DNA of 64,000 nt, taken from assembly GCA_020091685.1 (NCBI GenBank), contig CM034613.1, positions 3,695,878 to 3,759,877 on the forward strand, read 5' to 3'. Under the pieces are notes generated by a model that did no database searches, was not told the DNA's origin, and saw only the letters and a list, made by a program, of their open reading frames with translations. Source of the stretch: Lutjanus erythropterus (taxonomy: Eukaryota > Chordata > Actinopteri > Lutjaniformes > Lutjanidae). Positions 35,946 to 47,215 of this stretch are shown piece by piece (position 1 is the first letter of the stretch; every line of letters begins with the position of its first letter). The translations under genes were made by a program, and so were the position numbers.

Positions 35946-37860
35946 TTAGCCGTGTCATGTTGTCCACACTGCTCAAAACTGCCAGAATCAGACCCAGTAA
36001 GTGCAAGAGTGATGCCCGACAATAGATCAGCTGTTGGTCAGTTGTTCACCCACACCACAGAATGGATGAACGTCACTTTTATTACTAAAACACCAGCTAC
36101 GGTAACATTATGACCAGGACCATGGTCCTGACACATCACTGAGCCATGTTTCAGGTTCGCCCAAAAAATCCTGAACACAGAAATCATGAACAACATTTGA
36201 ACCATCTAACTCCTACATAGTTTTTAGTGTTTTCACATGTTTTTAGCAACTATTTTCCAACATGTTTAATTTATTTGGAAGATAAACTCCCTTTTTCCTT
36301 TACACAGACTTTAAGGTTTGCACAAATCCTGCCCGATCTCCATGGTGAGTTTGCTGGTTGTGGAGGACAAACACATGGCAGCACATGACCTGTCTGTCAA
36401 ACCCCAGGCACATATGGCTCCGAGAACATCCCCCGCCGGCGACCTTTATTTACCGCCACCCACACACCCTCACATCTCTCACTTTCATCTTTTCGCTCCG
36501 TCTTTATCCTCATCTCTCTTTTTTTTTCTTGCTTTCATCATTTCAATCTCTTTTTCTGTTTTGTCTCCTTCTCTCCCCAAAGCCATCACCTCACAATATC
36601 GAACAACAAATAACATCTCCTCTAATATAACTCAAGGTGAGAGAATACAACACATTACAGGAGCAACTTTCAAGGACTCCTACAGTTAGAAGCCAGCAAT
36701 ACATAAGGGAAGTAGCATGAAGTTGCAACTGCATTTAATTTCATGTACCCTTCCTTAGTTTTAAAATACATCAAGATATGGACTAAATTCTTAGACTGAC
36801 TTGACGACATGAAGATGGATAGGGTTGCCAAAGCAGGGTGATGAAATTTCGGGGCTCAGTCAGAGTGATCACTGGCTAAATTACATCTTTAGAGTCTGAG
36901 CAAATTATCCTTCCTTCATCATGTGCGTACCTTTATTTTGATATCTGACTATATAAATACAGACAGGAAATGTGGGGATGGCATGCAGCTAAATCAAGTA
37001 GTAGAGATGCTAATCTGTACAGTAGCTGTGCCTGACTGTAGCCAAAAAGCCCCTCATTTGAATCCTCCCACGCCTCACATCCTCTCCTGACCAGCCAATA
37101 ATGGAAACTCCGAGGTCAAAGGTGCATTGCATGTATTCCAGCAAAATATCCCTGCACACTGGTGATTTTGTTTTTCCAATGCGATGGTCCAATCTCTGTT
37201 CAACACTGCGCAGTCAAATTTCCAAGACCACATTTTATGGATTCTACACCACGGAGGAAAAGACAATTCGCCTGTTATTTATTGTGCGACCGTCCACAGG
37301 ATTTACCACAAACTGGAAAAATATTAAAATCTTATCCAGGACCACAGCAGCTATCCATTATTTTAGAAAGTGCTGAAAGGGAAAACAGCAACATTAAGCT
37401 CATATCCTTCTGATACTGGCTTAGACAAACTGAAAATGTATTAGAGAGAGAGAAGAAGTAGAAGGAAAAAGGAAGAGGAAAACATCAAAGTTTTATGAAT
37501 GATGTCCTCACAAAAAATGCAACTTTTGATGAGACTAGTGAGCTTGTAAGATGAGAGCCAGGGAACTCAAGAATCTGTCATTATTTCTATGGATTTCCTG
37601 TATTTCCTCATAATTATTCATTTATCCAGTAGGAGGCAGAGCATCATTAGTGTTGACTTGGAGTTGTGTGTGTGTGTGTGTCCTCCTAAAGTTCAATGTT
37701 CTCCCTGTTTTAGCTCTTTTTTGGTCTCCACCAACTTCTGAGGAAAATATTTGGCTCTGTAGCTGCTGAATGCTCAACTGTGTTTAGTAACTAGTTGCTA
37801 ACTTTGCTGTTTGGTGCTGAGCAGGTAGTGTACAATGGGAAGGGGGACCCCTAACCTGAC
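35946..37860. other. unassigned intron
   Basis: A perfect 16-bp palindrome CAGGACCATGGTCCTG lies at 36115-36130 and a short (GT)n at about 37664-37681. ORFs at 36318-36689 are low-complexity Ser/Pro/Phe frames with no domain. Confidence 0.4.
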
Positions 37861-38279
<419 letters not shown>

Positions 38280-38939
38280 CACAGTCTAGCATTTATGATA
38301 CCATACCTGCTAATTAAATTATCTCTGAAAATTTTACAACACTGACAATGTTAAAATAACACAATGCTACGATTAAAAGCACATACTGCTTCCTCTGTTT
38401 TTGGTGGCTCTTAGTCACCATTCAGTGATGACGTCTTTTACAAATATTTCATTGTTAATTGCAGCTATTTCGTCATGTCTGGATGACACTGAGGTGATGG
38501 CCTGCTCCCTTCCTCAGGTACTGATTTCTCCTTTGTGAGCGCTCCCCTTTTTCCCAGGTCAAACCAATGTGTGTTCATATCCGCCGCAGAATTTGTCACC
38601 CGCTCCACACTTGATCTTTTTTTTTCACCCCTTCTTGGACAAGGCCCTTGTTAGATTGCCAAATAAAACATTTTGGTTTTGCAGGATTTCAAGCTTGAAG
38701 TCTGGGAAGTTTTGTCATCTTGTTCTTTCTCATTTGTTCCTTTTACTCCACAACACATAGTCCTAAACTTTAAAGGGATGCTTACTATACTACCTGTTGC
38801 TATTTCTATTATTATTATTTCTATTTCCATTCACTGAAGTCACAAAATAACACAAACAAACAAGTCAACTGAGGCATCGCTAGACTAGCAACTCCTGTGT
38901 TCTGCGAGGTAAAATAACTGCTTTTGGCAATGGAGTTTG
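38280..38939. other. unassigned intron
   Basis: TTTAAAGGGATG at about 38769-38780 could be the eroded left end of the TTAA-type element that continues at 38940. Otherwise nothing was recognised. Confidence 0.35.
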
Positions 38940-39410
38940 GTGGTTTTGGATAGAGCGAAAATTGGTTTATATAAACTGAGGTTTCCCATTAAAAAAAGAC
39001 GGGACAGTTAAGAGATGAAAATATGGGGTGCCCTTATATCTCAGTTGATAGAGCGTGTGCCCCATGTACTGAGGCTACCAGTCCTCTCAGCGGCTGCCGG
39101 TTCGACTCCCGCCTGGGGCCCATTTGCCATCCTCTTCCTCTCTCTACCCCCTTTCCTGTCATATTTTCAGCTGTCACCATCAAAAAAAGGCAAAGGCCAA
39201 GAAAATAATCTTTAAAAAAGAGGTGAAAATATTCTAAATATAGTATATATTGATAGGTGATTTTTTAGAACACACTCTAAAACAAGTTTTTAAACTAAGC
39301 TTTGTTGCTGCCGACCCCGTCCACAGCAGTACATTGCTTAGCTTCCTACATCAGTACTTCTGTTCTCCAAACTGGGGGCAGTCAACCACCAACTAATACA
39401 CATACCTGAT
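38940..39410 (+). mobile_element. eroded TTAA-type element, interrupted by a SINE
   Basis: 38985-39024 and 39219-39400 match 40907-41100 of the intact element at 40312-41178 (TTTCCCAT, GGACAG, GAGGTGAAAA, CTTTGTTGCTG, GCTTCCTACA). The match is broken only by the SINE at 39025-39218. Neither terminus is convincing. Confidence 0.7.
39025..39218 (+). mobile_element. tRNA-derived SINE with target duplication
   Basis: Box A-like TATCTCAGTTGATAGAGCG and a perfect box B GGTTCGACTCC are followed by a body and A-rich tail matching the SINE at 16214-16420. AGAGATGAAAATAT (39011-39024) and AGAGGTGAAAATAT (39219-39232) are a 14-bp target duplication with one mismatch. The paralogous element at 40312-41178 has this site once (about 40945-40960), an empty-site control. 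Confidence 0.9.
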
Positions 39411-40307
39411 GTAGCAGGCTCAATTTAGAGTTGCTCATTACCCAGATCCAGAATTTTTTATAGATCAACTTTTGATGAATGAGGCTTGAGGGCAGTGGGT
39501 TCAGAAGGTCAGATTGGATTTCTCACCCCTCAAAAACGGGCGTCCTCGGCTGGGTATGACCTGCCACATTTTCCCCACCATCTCTGTCATCAGCTCCGGA
39601 GGCTGTGCTTCAGGTGTGAGTCACTGACTGGCCGGGAAAACAGTTTGCTTAATGAGTCAACTTGTTGGCTTGAACTGTCTGCTGCACAGAATGGGGACTC
39701 TGTTACAATCTTCCATTAAGTATAACCCTCGCCTAACCTGCTCTAATTGCACAAGCCTCACATGCCATTACTGACTATTTAAAGACACAAGAGGTGTTTA
39801 TCGTACAATTTTCTTGCATGAGTGCAAAGAAATGATTTGACTGTGATTCATGGGGTGTTAAATGAAGCATGGCGAAGTTTGGACTTGTCAAAACCAAGCT
39901 TTCAAAGATGCAGACAGTGATTTCTGGCACTGTCCTTCAGGCGCGTGTCCATGTTTGACGCAGACTGCAGAGCACATGCGCGGCAGGAAACGTGGTCTGA
40001 TGCCAAACTTACATTAGCACACACTCTAATCTGATTTAGTCTATGGGATTAAAGGGGAAAGTGATCACACTATCTGCTGAAGGGAAAGTGTGTATGTGTG
40101 TCACTGACACGTGTGAAGAGAAGTACTGGAAATGTCGTTTATTTTGTGTAACTGTGGGCATGAATAAATGATGAGTCAGGAACATATGTGCAGGAAGGTC
40201 GTGCTTGCTGAACTGGGAACATGCTGTTATGTTTACTCAGTGCACTGTGAGCTCAGCAGACTGAATGTGGGACTCACAAATATCTCAAGATTTAAGTTTT
40301 TTTTGCA
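39411..40307. other. unassigned intron
   Basis: 39530-39720 is non-repetitive and GC-richer; no exon was recognised. Confidence 0.35.
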
Positions 40308-40311
40308 TTAA

Positions 40312-41178
40312 AGGGATAGTTTGGATTTTTTTTGAAGTGGCGCAGTGTATTTTTGTGTATAAGCTAAGTGTAAGCTATATTTCATTTCTTTACCTTGCTG
40401 TTTAACAACCATTTCTGGCAGGAAACCAGAACACTCTCTCTTTCCTAGTGGTTTTGATTCACTTTGTCACAAAATTGTCACTAAAATGCCTTTTAAAAGC
40501 TTACCATTTCCAGTATTCACTGTTTAGATTGCAAAACATTTATTCACAAACATGAACACAAAGCTACTGTGGTGTTTCCTTTTATTTTGTTACTGACTAC
40601 TAACTTTCCAATATGCTGCAGTTTTATTAAGAAAAATAGTGTAAAAATGCAAACAAAACAGACCCTTGCATCTGACATGTTGTGTTGATATCCTTGCTAA
40701 GCTAGAACTTTAAAATAAAAACATTTCCTGTTAACATATTAATATCAAATTATCATCAGCAGGTTAAAACAATTTTAAACTAAACAACATAAATCTAATT
40801 ATTTCATTACTTTGAACTCCATACAAAACAATTCACAACATCTTCTATGGGTGGTGCAGCTGCAAATGGTCCACAACTCAAATGTTGTGTACGGTAGTTT
40901 GGAAAACAGTTTCCCATCAGAAAAGGCTGCCGGACAGCAAGATAAAGAGGTGAAAACATTCAAAATATAGCGTACACTCACACTGATATTCCTTAGGTGT
41001 CTAAAATACACTTTGTTGCTGATCCTGTCTGCAGAAGTACATTGTTTAGCTTCCTACACCAGTTCTGCTGCTGCTTCTCTAAACTGAAGGTGTGTCGACC
41101 GCCATCTACTGTAAGAAACACACTGACAGTGGATAAGTACCTCATACAACCTCACTTCAAATAATCCAAACTATCCCT
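40312..41178. mobile_element. 867-bp non-autonomous TTAA-target DNA transposon
   Basis: The target duplication TTAA lies at 40308-40311 and 41179-41182. Perfect 16-bp inverted ends AGGGATAGTTTGGATT / AATCCAAACTATCCCT continue into GAAGTG / CACTTC after a 2-bp indel. TTAA targeting fits piggyBac or Kolobok superfamilies. No ORF longer than about 70 codons is present, so movement would need a transposase supplied in trans. Confidence 0.88.
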
Positions 41179-41615
41179 TTAATATTCAGCTGAAATTCTG
41201 CCCCTCATGTGGAAAATATACCTTGGAAAGTGATGATGTCCATCCATCTTGCCCTCTATAAATAAATGGAAACGCTGAGGCTCTGTAGAGGACCTTTAAT
41301 TTGAAATGTGATCTAAAAGCTCTCTGAGGAACTACCTCTTCCTCCTCCAAACTCCCAGCTGTCATTTGTCCAGACTAGGGATGATAACAATTAATCGAAG
41401 ATCGACTAATTGGTCGTTAAGGATTTTCTCGATCACGTGAGACTTAATCGACTTATCAAAAAAAGAGATCAACAACGTATAACAGTCTCCTATTACATTC
41501 CACCAGCATGTTGTTTCGATGAGCCGCCAACAGAGGGCGGAATCAAACTATTTTATGTCAAAAAAGTGAGGCGGCCATCTTGGCATCTGACTCCGGACAG
41601 CGGCAACTCCGGAGA

Positions 41616-43526
41616 ATGAAGCGGACGAAGAGAAGTATTGTGTGGGACCATTTCCAACTGAGAGGAGAAAATGTCACCTGCAAACACTGTGATGCTGTGT
41701 TCAAATACAGCACAGCTACGACAGCAATGCTCTACCACTTAAACCACGTTCATTCGAGTGTGTTAGCTGGATCTTCATCTTCTCAGCAACAGCAGCCCAC
41801 TATCACCTCAGTGTTTGCCCGCAGGAGCTGCGACGCACAGCGGGCAGAAAAAATAACACAATCAGTATGTACGGTTATAGAAAAAGACATGATGCCCATC
41901 AGTATGGTTGACGGACAAGGATTTCGAGAATTGATGCACCTGCTTGAACCAGCGTACCAAATCCCATCACGCGGCACCATCACCTCACGCATCGAGAGTA
42001 GGTACAAGGATGCCAAGTTGGAGACGCTAGCACAGCTAGCTAGCGCCGCCACCAATGTTGCATTAACAACAGATAGCTGGACTGCCCTAACGACTGAGAA
42101 CTATGTGACCGTGACTTGTCACTACATCACTGTGGACTGGCGAGTCAACAGTGTGGTGCTGCTTACTAGAAGCTTGCCAGGCCGGCATACGGCAGACCAC
42201 CTCGCTGAAAAGTTAAAGGAAGCAGCAGATGAATGGGGGCTTGACGGCAAAGTGATAGCGTGTGTGCACGACAACGCGCGTAACATCACCGCCGCTAACG
42301 ACCCGCTAAGAGTGACCTGGTACTCTGTGGCTTGCTTCGCGCACACGCTTCAGCTCGCTATCAATGATGGATTTACAGTCTACCTCAAAAAAGTCATCTC
42401 CGCGGCTGGCAGGCTTGTCAGCCACTTTAACCACAGCACAGTCGCAACTAAAGCTCTGCAAGAAAAGCAACTGCAAATGGCACTGCCATTCCACCGGCTC
42501 ATCCAGTCCACCAAGACCAGGTGGAATTCGGTTTGCGACATGTTTGACCGTCTAGTTGAACAGAGGTGGGCCGTGGTTGCCGTCCTTTCCGACCGGACTG
42601 TCACGAACCTGGCAAGCGCTAAGGCGCTAGAGTTGAAAGAGGAATACTGGAGACTCATGGAGGACATGGCGCCAGTTTTAGCAGCGCTCAAGTGTGCAAC
42701 AACAGTGATGTCAACGGAGTCCAGTGTTTCCATCAGCAGCGTTTACCCCATCACATTTAGCCTCATCAATGGACATCTCGTGAGGAGAGAAGAAGACAGC
42801 GCACGAGTGGTGGAATTCAAGAAAAAAGTCCGCTCCTCTCTGATTGAGCGAATGATGGTAAGCCTAACATTACACTATAACATTACATCTCAATTTGGAT
42901 AGGCCTGTCTTTTAAGTATTTTTTTTTCTCATAAAACAAGCTATAGCTGATAATTGATTTTTACACATTTTTTATTTACAAAGATTCAGTCCGACCAATT
43001 GACGTCCCTCCCCCCCATGGTCGCAACGATGCTGGACCCTCGCCACAAGCATATGGGTTTTCTAACACCTGCGCAGCGGCTTCATGCAAAATCTAAGCTG
43101 GTTGAGCTCGGAGAGGCGACGGAGGTGCCCACCCCGAACCCATCGACCGAAGGTGACGCGCCAGAGAGAGACGCTCAGTCAGCAGCACCGGGAGCTGGAG
43201 CCGTGCGTCAGGCATCTGCGATGGCTCTACTTTTCGGGGACCAGTATTCAGCAGCTTCCGCCGATGTTAGCATGGACATGGAAGTTGAGAACTTTTTACG
43301 GGACATTCCCCCAACACTGGATACACAGCCGACAGACTGGTGGAAAGTCAACGCAGGGAGATTTCCCCGGCTGGCAAAGCTGGCACGCGAGTACCTTTGT
43401 ATACCCGCGACATCAGTACCATCTGAACGGGTGTTTTCAGCCGCTGGACTAATTGTGACCAGGCTGCGCTCCCGTCTGACGCCAGACCATGTCGACATGC
43501 TAATTTTTCTCAACAAGAACAAGTAG
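41616..43526 (+). CDS. hAT transposase with BED zinc finger (two exons, 594 aa)
   Basis: Exons 41616-42857 (414 codons) and 42984-43526 (180 codons plus stop) join in phase 0. hAT transposases bind element ends through an N-terminal zinc finger and cut and paste the DNA with an RNase H-like D-D-E centre. Visible parts: a BED finger with CKHC (Cys22, Cys25) and the histidines of HLNHVH (41, 44, 46); the TTDSW motif with Asp153; HDNARN with Asp219; CFAH (240-243); TRWNS (Trp303); and the C-terminal hAT dimerisation region with LCIPATSVPSERVFSAAG, where Glu562 is the likely third catalytic residue. The Asp-Asp spacing of 66 resembles that of Hermes (68). About 600 residues is normal for the family. 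ATG at 41616 is chosen because it has A at -3 and immediately precedes the BED finger; an in-frame upstream TTG at 41580 is unlikely. There are no frameshifts or internal stops in the spliced frame. Confidence 0.9.
42858..42983 (+). other. 126-bp phase-0 intron in the hAT transposase
   Basis: The donor ATG|GTAAGC and acceptor TTTTTTATTTACAAAG|ATT join two exons in frame. The intron contains an in-frame stop at 42900-42902 if retained, and a pyrimidine-rich stretch before the acceptor. Retention would add 14 residues and stop, losing the C-terminal third. Confidence 0.85.
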
Positions 43527-43539
43527 GCAAAAGATGGGA

Positions 43540-43915
43540 CACTGTGAGTCTGATGTGTTATTTTTCCTGTTGCAGTGTTATATTTGATTATTTTGAGCAT
43601 CTTGTTACATGACTACTGTGGAAGTTGCGGTGGAAATTAAACCTTGATTAAGGAAAAAAACGCATTTGTTATTGTTTAGGCAGATACTGGTACACTGAGC
43701 CTGTTTGTTATTTTCCTGTTGCAGTTTTACATTTGTTTGTTTAGCGAAGATTATTTTTATGATCGCGCATGTTGATATCCAATTACATGAGTTTTAATAT
43801 GCAGGCCTACAGCTTTATCTGTTTGATACACGCTGAAATACTGCCAGAGAATATGTTATATGTTGTTCTGGAAATAAAGCTTTGCTTGAGTAGAAAAAGC
43901 AGGTTTGGTATTGTT
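43540..43915 (+). repeat. imperfect tandem duplication in the transposase 3' UTR
   Basis: TTATTTTTCCTGTTGCAGTG (about 43559) and TTATTTTCCTGTTGCAGTTT (about 43709) begin two similar blocks. The blocks close with GGAAATTAAACCTTGATTAA (about 43632) and GGAAATAAAGCTTTGCTTGA (about 43870), each followed by TTGTTATTGTTTAGG- or TTGGTATTGTTTGTTA-like sequence. The second copy is about 80 bp longer. Confidence 0.7.
43873..43878 (+). terminator. poly-A signal AATAAA of the transposase transcript
   Basis: AATAAA lies about 350 bp after the stop codon and inside the right end of the element. The first duplicate block has ATTAAA at about 43637, a weaker alternative signal. Confidence 0.6.
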
Positions 43916-44127
43916 TGTTATAGGAGTGAGTTTCCACGTGTTTTTTAATTACAGTTAATCGAGAATTGATCGGTAATGTTATCAATGATCGAGGAAGGAA
44001 AGTGCTTGCAATTTGCATCCCTAGTCCAGACCACTCTCGCCCTGGAGGGCTTTTTGACAGATGTATGACTGAGAGAAAACAAAAGCAGGAGAGGATATAA
44101 TCCAGAGTGGTTGAGAGCATGGAGGAG

Positions 44128-44149
44128 GTGTGTGTGTGTGTGTGTGTGT
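44128..44149 (+). repeat. (GT)n microsatellite
   Basis: About eleven GT units, 96 bp beyond the right target duplication of the hAT element. Confidence 0.9.
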
Positions 44150-44439
44150 CTCTGGCTGCAATGCAGTGACAGCAGCACGAGACCGGGATTATAAACCCTG
44201 GATTACACACGCAAGCACATAAAAACACAAATCCACTGTTGGATTTGGCCCCAGGTCCTGCTTTCACTCAACTGGTCCTGAAATATGCTGTGTGAGACTC
44301 CAACATATCATCATTTCATATCATCGTCACGTCAGACATGACGACAGCAAAGGCTGGAAAATACTTTACAGCTATCTGCTTACTCTATGGACAATGAAGG
44401 GCTTTTAAATCACCAAAATAAAAGTCTTTAAAGTCTTAA

Positions 44440-44612
44440 AAAAGTCTTTTTGTCTATAAATGTCAGAAAATGTTGATCAGCGATCCAAAACCTCAGCAAG
44501 ACGTCCTCAAATGTTTTGTATTCAGTTTACTGTCAGAGAGGAGTAAAGAAACCGGAAAATATTCACATTTAAGAAGCTGGAATCAGAGAATTTTCACTTC
44601 TTTTCTTAAAAG
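44440..44612 (-). mobile_element. family-1 hAT-type fragment
   Basis: Reverse-complemented core (TGTCAGAAAATGTTGATCAG, GACGTCCTCAAATGTTTTG, CAGTTTACTGTCAGAGAGG, ATTCACATTTAAGAAGCTGG) without recognisable ends. Confidence 0.75.
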
Positions 44613-46869
44613 AAATAGTATATCTCTATCTTTGTTTCCTGGTTTGGTTTGGTTTTGTGGGGATCCACTTTAAAACCAGGAGCGGAATTTTTCAGTCGTC
44701 TTGGTTTTGTGATTCTGAACCAGAATGGAGTGTTTTGGGATTGTGGGGAAAACAAAAGTGACTCTTTACTTAGTGGATCGCTGTGCAAAGTTCAGGTATT
44801 GATATTGGTATTTCGAGGGAAAAAAAAATATATGAATGTATCTCTAATTTCATGATCTCAGCAATTAATTCAGTGAGTACAAAGTTATTCAAACCAACAG
44901 GAAGGACAGTGTGATAAAAAACCTCAGGTTGTATGAAACTGCAGCTTGAATGGCACAGCTGTGAGAACACTTTCTGAGGCGTCAGAACTGAAGGTTTCCA
45001 TTTCGTTGATCTTCAGAATGAAGCAACAATAATGAGAGGCCTTCACCTCCACACAAACTCGTATCAGGAGAAAGAACGAAGGGGAAAAGGTGCAGCGTGG
45101 GTGGAAAAAGGTAGCAGACTATCACCATCATTAACAAACAGTGAAAGAAGGCAAGCCAGTGACTCGGAACACCATGAAATAACATGCAGCAGATTTTCGT
45201 CAGGGGAAATGTTTGACTGTTAATGAAGCTTTTTGCTTTAATTTTCCTCTTCCAGACTGTTTGAAAAGAGCTTTTCAAACGGTGAAACTTTCATTTCAGA
45301 GCGAAACTTGTCCAGTTCACCACTGCTTGCTCGTCCCTCTGTAACAGTTCTTCTTCGTCTCATTTGTGTAACAGGGTGTCACCTGTGGCGTCGATTCGCA
45401 TTTGACGAACAGCAGCTTGGACCCAAACTTGGAACAACGAGGCAATCAAAGCTGCAGAATAAATGTTCTGACACACACAACGCGCCAGAGAACATGTACA
45501 CATGGGCACAGTTTTCCCCTCCTGTAGCTCATTGAGTCAATTTATAGAAGTGAGTCACCCTTGAGTGGAGGCGTTCGATCTCGACAGCGGTGTGACACAA
45601 CCTCAATTATCTTTCGCTGCAGCTGCTGTGATCGTTTCCAGACTCAGATCTACTGGAGATCCGATGGGAAGGACAGAAATTGGCTGTCTTTCATGTGGGA
45701 ACACGTTGATTTTTAAATGATAAGATTTTACCTTTAGAATAAGGTAAATGAAGCGATAGTCAGGCGCTGTTTAAGGTGATCCTAAAAAGCCGATATGAAA
45801 AGCAACAGCTGTGTATAGAGGCCAAGCACCACACCATTACTGTGGTTTTAAAAAAAACATTGTGTCTTCCTCCTAATTTTAAAAGGTGAGCTGTAGGTCA
45901 ATGAAAGTGTGTTTTTTTCTCTCTTTTTGGAACAAAAGTGCAGAAAACAAAGTTTTTCCCATCTAAAGTAAGCCATTGGCCAACTGGGATCATAGTTGGA
46001 AGGCAGCACTGAGGAGCCTGACCCAAATTACCTGAAGATGCAGTCACAACACACAGGGTCAAAGCAAGAGGGCAGCCAGAAGAAAATGGCAAAACAGTGA
46101 GCCTGTGCTGTAGAAAGACGCCAAACATCACCAGACTTAACCTGACCAACTTGATATGGAAAACAAATCAGGGGCCTCATTTATTAAATGGACTTGAGAT
46201 CAAGTTTGATCTTGTGGATTTGTGCATACCAGAAATAGGATTTAGATCTGGATTTAGATCTGAAGGACTGAAAGGCCTTGTTCAGACTGCGAGCACATAA
46301 ATCCAGATTGCATCCGGATTGTGACTGAAATTCTAGACAACAATAATCCACATGAAATGCCATTTTTGCAAATTGGATTCAAGCCACATTTGGAGGTTGC
46401 TTAAAATCCTTTCTGTCTTTTGGGTCACCACGAATGATGACATCAAATCCAGAGTGATAGAAGAAGCATCGGAGCGGCTGAGCAGAGTCCCTGATGCTTG
46501 GAGCAGAGCGGTACAGATAGAGGATGATGAGGAGAACATCAGTCCGTGGACTGAAACTAATTGTCTGCTGGCACTGTGAGGGGAGGCTTTTGTACGGACT
46601 AGACTGACTCACCGGTTGGATTAAACGACTTGTTTCAGTACAGCATTGCGGCATTCGCCAACCGCATTTTCAAGGTTTTCAAGGAGATTGCAACCTACAT
46701 GCTGAAAATGGCAAATTAGCGCTTGGGACGCCAATGGTACAAGCATAAAGAACCTATCAGCGGTTACCGCGGCAGCATCGCTGCATCCTGACCGTGATGA
46801 CCGTGATTGGTTTAGAGGAATACAAACAAGGCCTATAGCAGAATGTGCATGTGTGGATTATATTACAGT
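44613..46869. other. unassigned intron; possible old DNA transposon around 46165-46860
   Basis: GGGGCCTCATTTATTAAATG at about 46169 resembles the end of an abundant fish DNA-transposon repeat. ORFs over 46352-46579 have no domain I recognise. A candidate non-repetitive block lies at about 45540-45660. Confidence 0.3.
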
Positions 46870-47215
46870 ATGATTTTTTTTTTTTTATTAAAGAAAAAGT
46901 CAAATTCTCTGATTTCAGCTTCTTAAATGTGACTATTTTCTGGTTTCTTTACTCCTCTCTGAAAGTAAACTGAATATTTTTGGGTTGTGGACAAAACAAG
47001 ACATTTGAGGACGTCGTCTTGGACTTTGGGGAAACACTGATTAACATTTTCACAATTTTTGACACTTTATGGACTAAAAAAACTAATTAATTAATCAAGA
47101 AAATACTCAGTAGATTAATAAATAATGAAAATAATCATGACAGGAAAGACTTGAAAAATAGGCCCAAACAAAGTTGTGTTTTTTGTGACAGGATTAATTA
47201 ATCAAGACAATGATC
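46870..47215 (+). mobile_element. family-1 hAT-type copy with long 3' part
   Basis: Core (GATTTCAGCTTCTTAAATGT, AAAGTAAACTGAATATTTTT, ACATTTGAGGACGTCGTC), then GACTTGAAAAATAGGCCCAA and GTGACAGGATTAATTAATCA. It has the same 3' layout as 2262-2656 but lacks the hairpin arms. Confidence 0.8.

Larger units (their letters stand above)
41376..44023 (+). mobile_element. apparently complete autonomous hAT transposon (2648 bp)
   Basis: A perfect 8-bp target duplication GTCCAGAC flanks it (41368-41375 and 44024-44031). The ends are TAGGGATGATAACAATTAAT on the left and TAGGGATGCAAATTGCAAGC as the reverse complement of the right. The first eight bases are identical, after which the ends diverge. CACGTG palindromes lie subterminally at 41434-41439 and 43935-43940, with CGAT-rich subterminal DNA. 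The element encodes a full two-exon transposase on the plus strand, antisense to camk2, and carries its own poly-A signals. Intact ends, duplication and reading frame suggest a relatively recent insertion. Confidence 0.93.

Noticed and set aside
36318..36689. 123-codon plus-strand ORF
   Set aside because: Ser/Pro/Phe-rich low-complexity frame over pyrimidine-rich DNA, with no domain.
43208..43600. 130-codon minus-strand ORF opposite the second transposase exon
   Set aside because: Shadow of the real hAT reading frame.
43815..44267. 150-codon minus-strand ORF running out of the hAT right end
   Set aside because: It spans the transposon end, the target duplication and a microsatellite, and has no domain.
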